Part shown: in pieces, positions 5,542 to 7,543 of the stretch | Position numbering within the stretch: position 1 is the stretch's first letter | Layout: every line of letters starts with the position of its first letter | Source of the DNA: Selenomonas sp. | GTDB taxonomy: Bacteria > Bacillota > Negativicutes > Selenomonadales > Selenomonadaceae | Direction of reading: 5' to 3' | DNA: 7,543 bases | Assembly: GCA_015265235.1 (NCBI GenBank) | Contig: JABZYJ010000095.1 | Location: 1 to 7,543, forward strand | The notes under the pieces: generated by a model | The model's input: the letters and a program-made list of their open reading frames with translations, nothing else | What the model was told of the DNA's origin: nothing | Database searches by the model: none | Made by a program: the position numbers and the translations under genes

Positions 5542-6837
5542 ATGAAGAACGTTTACACCTGCTTCTGCACGGATATTATCCACGCAGGGCACAAGAACCT
5601 CCTGCGCGCGGCAGCAGAGCTCGGCCGCGTCACCGTCGGCGTCCTCTCCGACGCGGAGATGGTGCGCTACAACCGCTTTCCGACGAAGACGCTCGAGGAG
5701 CGCATGGCCATGCTCAGCGAGCTGCCTGAGGTCGCGGAGGTCATCGTGCAGGAGCAGATCATGTACGACGAGATCATCGACCGTCTGCGCCCCGACTACG
5801 TCGTCCACGGGAGCAACTGGGCACAGGGACCCGAGTCCTCCATCCGTAAAAACGTTATCGCAGCACTCGCGCGCTGCGGCGGGCAGCTCGTTGAGCCGCC
5901 GTACACCTACAATGACGAGGTACGCAAAATCGACTGGCAGATGCGCGAACAGCTCGCCATGCCCGAGGCGCGCCGCGGCCGCCTGCGCCGGCTCCTCGCG
6001 ATCGTCCCCATCGTCAAGACCATCGAGGTGCACAACGGCCTCACGGGGCTGATCGCGGAGAAAACCGTCGTCGAGAATGACGGCGGCCTCGACCAGTTCG
6101 ACGCCATGTGGGTCTCCAGTCTCTGTGACTCGACCTCACGCGGCAAGCCCGACATCGAGCTCGTCGACCTCTCCGACCGCATCCAGACCATCAACGAGGT
6201 CATGGACGTCACGACGAAGCCCATCATCCTCGACATGGACACGGGCGGGACGGCCGAGCATTTCGCCTACAACGTCCGCACCCTCGAGCGTATCGGCGTC
6301 TCCGCCGTCATCGTCGAGGACAAGACGGGCGCAAAGCGCAACTCCCTCTTTGGCACAGAGGTCGCGCAGACGCAGGACACGATCGAAAATTTCTCCGAAA
6401 AGATTGCGGCGGGCAAGGCGGCGCAGCGCACCGAGGAGTTCATGATCATCGCGCGCATCGAGAGCCTGATCCTCGAAAAGAGGCAGGAGGATGCCCTCGC
6501 ACGCGCCGAGGCGTACGTCGCGGCAGGCGCAGACGCCATCATGATCCACTCGCGCGCCAAATCGCCCGATGAGGTCATCGCGTTCTGCGACGCCTTCCAC
6601 GCAAGCCACCCCGACGTCCCCATCGTCGCCGTCCCATCCTCCTACAACACGATCACGGAGGCGGAGCTCGCGGCACATGGCGTCCGCATCGTCATCTACG
6701 CCAACCAGCTCACCCGCGCGGCATTCCCCGCCATGGAGAATGCGGCACGCTCCATCCTCATCCATCACCGCGCCCACGAGATCGACAAGGAACTCCTGCC
6801 GATCAAGGACATCATTCGACTGATTGAGGTAATGTAA
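5542..6837 (+). CDS. pepM: Phosphoenolpyruvate mutase with N-terminal cytidylyltransferase-like domain
   Basis: PEP mutase rearranges phosphoenolpyruvate to phosphonopyruvate, forming the C-P bond that begins nearly all phosphonate biosynthesis. The protein has 431 residues; stand-alone PepM has about 300. Residues about 1-135 form a nucleotidyltransferase-like domain with D11-x-x-H14-A-G-H17 (HxGH motif) and VVHGSNW (about 87-93). The PepM domain (about 150-431) has VHNGLTGLIAEK (about 163-174), WVSSLCDS (190-197), GKPDIELVD (201-209), metal-binding DMDTGG (231-236), and the diagnostic EDKTGAKRNS (259-268) that separates PEP mutase from other isocitrate-lyase-superfamily enzymes. ARIESLIL (304-311) and IMIHS (333-337) follow. 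The order resembles the fosfomycin enzyme Fom1. ATG 5542 has GAGGGAAAG just upstream; the in-frame GTG at 5476 would translate through the hairpin repeat. It lies between a LicC-like gene and a methyltransferase gene. Confidence 0.93.
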   Translation: MKNVYTCFCTDIIHAGHKNLLRAAAELGRVTVGVLSDAEMVRYNRFPTKTLEERMAMLSELPEVAEVIVQEQIMYDEIIDRLRPDYVVHGSNWAQGPESSIRKNVIAALARCGGQLVEPPYTYNDEVRKIDWQMREQLAMPEARRGRLRRLLAIVPIVKTIEVHNGLTGLIAEKTVVENDGGLDQFDAMWVSSLCDSTSRGKPDIELVDLSDRIQTINEVMDVTTKPIILDMDTGGTAEHFAYNVRTLERIGVSAVIVEDKTGAKRNSLFGTEVAQTQDTIENFSEKIAAGKAAQRTEEFMIIARIESLILEKRQEDALARAEAYVAAGADAIMIHSRAKSPDEVIAFCDAFHASHPDVPIVAVPSSYNTITEAELAAHGVRIVIYANQLTRAAFPAMENAARSILIHHRAHEIDKELLPIKDIIRLIEVM

Positions 6838-6841
6838 CGTT

Positions 6842-7543
6842 ATGAGCATGACAAACAACTGGAAAACCATATGGAATCGCCGAACGTCTTCCGAGGGTGC
6901 ACTCAAAGGGGACTGGCAGGAGGTCTTTCTCGAACTGAAACGCCTGAACGGGTACGACGTGATGGAGGGCGGCGTCCCCCTGAACTCATGGCTGACACTG
7001 CACGCGGAGATGAAAAAACGGCTGCGGATCTCCGATCATGCGAGCGTTTTCGAGGTTGGCTGCGGCGCAGGGGCGAACCTCTACCTGTTCGCGCGTGACG
7101 GTCTGACCGTCGGCGGCACGGACTACGCCGCCGCGCTCGTGGATACGGCGCGCAGCGTGCTCCCTGACGCAGCCGAATTGTACTGCGGCGAGGCGGATTC
7201 CTTCCCCACCGAACGCACATATACCGCAGCCATATCAAACGGTGTCTTCTCCTACTTTACCGATGAGGAATACGCCACGCGCGTACTCGAACGGATGCTC
7301 GCAAAGAGTGCGGACGTGATCGGGCTGATGGAACTGCATGACAAAGAACGTGAGGAAGCCTACCACACCTACCGCCGCGCGACCATTCCCGACTATGACG
7401 AACACTACAAAGGGCTTGACAAGCTCTTCTATACGCGTGACTTCTTCGCAGATTTTGCCCGTAAACACAATTTGCGCATCGACTTCCCCGCTGTCGAGAT
7501 AGAGGGCTACTGGAATGTCCCCTTTATATTCAACGTCTTTATG
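6842..7543 (+). CDS. Class I SAM-dependent methyltransferase, 3' end missing (runs off window)
   Basis: The frame is open from ATG 6842 to the window end, 234 codons without a stop. VFEVGCGAGANL (about 69-80) is the glycine-rich SAM motif I, and GTDYA (about 92-96) holds the acidic residue expected to bind the ribose. AAISNGVFSYFT (about 129-140) occupies the motif III-IV region, which fits the Rossmann-fold class I methyltransferases. The aromatic-rich segment IPDYDEHYKGLDKLFY (about 182-197) may shape the substrate pocket. The gene starts four bases after the pepM stop, so it is almost certainly co-transcribed. GAGG at 6826-6829 is a weak, slightly distant ribosome site, and ATG 6848 is an alternative start. 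The target cannot be read from the sequence. Context suggests methylation of the phosphonate product or its carrier, for example N-methylation of aminoethylphosphonate, but that is inference. Confidence 0.85.
   Translation, partial: MSMTNNWKTIWNRRTSSEGALKGDWQEVFLELKRLNGYDVMEGGVPLNSWLTLHAEMKKRLRISDHASVFEVGCGAGANLYLFARDGLTVGGTDYAAALVDTARSVLPDAAELYCGEADSFPTERTYTAAISNGVFSYFTDEEYATRVLERMLAKSADVIGLMELHDKEREEAYHTYRRATIPDYDEHYKGLDKLFYTRDFFADFARKHNLRIDFPAVEIEGYWNVPFIFNVFM

Noticed and set aside
6136..6906. Minus-strand open frame of 256 codons.
   Set aside because: It is antisense to pepM and has an Asp/Val/Arg-biased composition typical of shadow frames in GC-rich genes.

Overview
The window is GC-rich bacterial DNA. 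The most likely source is a Negativicute (Firmicutes with an outer membrane), probably a Selenomonas-like member of the Selenomonadaceae. The reasons are the gene order glycosyldiacylglycerol synthase / DivIC-FtsB-like protein / S1-domain protein / tilS, the GC-rich codon use and the protein styles. No 16S or other taxonomic marker is present, so this is an inference.

Left half (1-3361, all on the minus strand): a housekeeping block read from right to left. A GT28/MGDG-synthase-type glycosyltransferase is followed after 9 bases by a small DivIC/FtsB-type septum protein. An S1 RNA-binding protein then has its own near-consensus promoter and ends at a clear Rho-independent terminator. Last comes tilS, the tRNA-Ile lysidine synthetase, which runs off the left edge. 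This matches the divIC-yabR-(spoIIE)-tilS order of Bacillus, but with no spoIIE. The space between the S1 gene and tilS is filled by a 118-bp hairpin-forming element.

Middle (3362-3736): a divergent intergenic region. It carries a minus-strand promoter for the glycosyltransferase operon and a plus-strand promoter for trpS. Between them lies a 161-bp, almost fully palindromic MITE-like element with IS-type terminal inverted repeats and CTAG/CTAA flanks, followed by an extra copy of its right terminus.

Right half (3737-7543, plus strand): trpS (tryptophanyl-tRNA synthetase) overlaps by one base a LicC/PntC-like nucleotidyltransferase. Next comes a phosphoenolpyruvate mutase with an N-terminal cytidylyltransferase-like domain, and then a class I SAM-dependent methyltransferase cut by the window end. 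PEP mutase is the committed step of phosphonate (C-P bond) biosynthesis. This is therefore the start of a phosphonate pathway that probably builds a CMP-activated aminophosphonate for decorating a lipid or glycan. It appears to be transcribed from the trpS promoter. Phosphonopyruvate decarboxylase and an aminoethylphosphonate transaminase are not in the window and would be expected further right. A strong GC hairpin of REP type sits between the nucleotidyltransferase and pepM.
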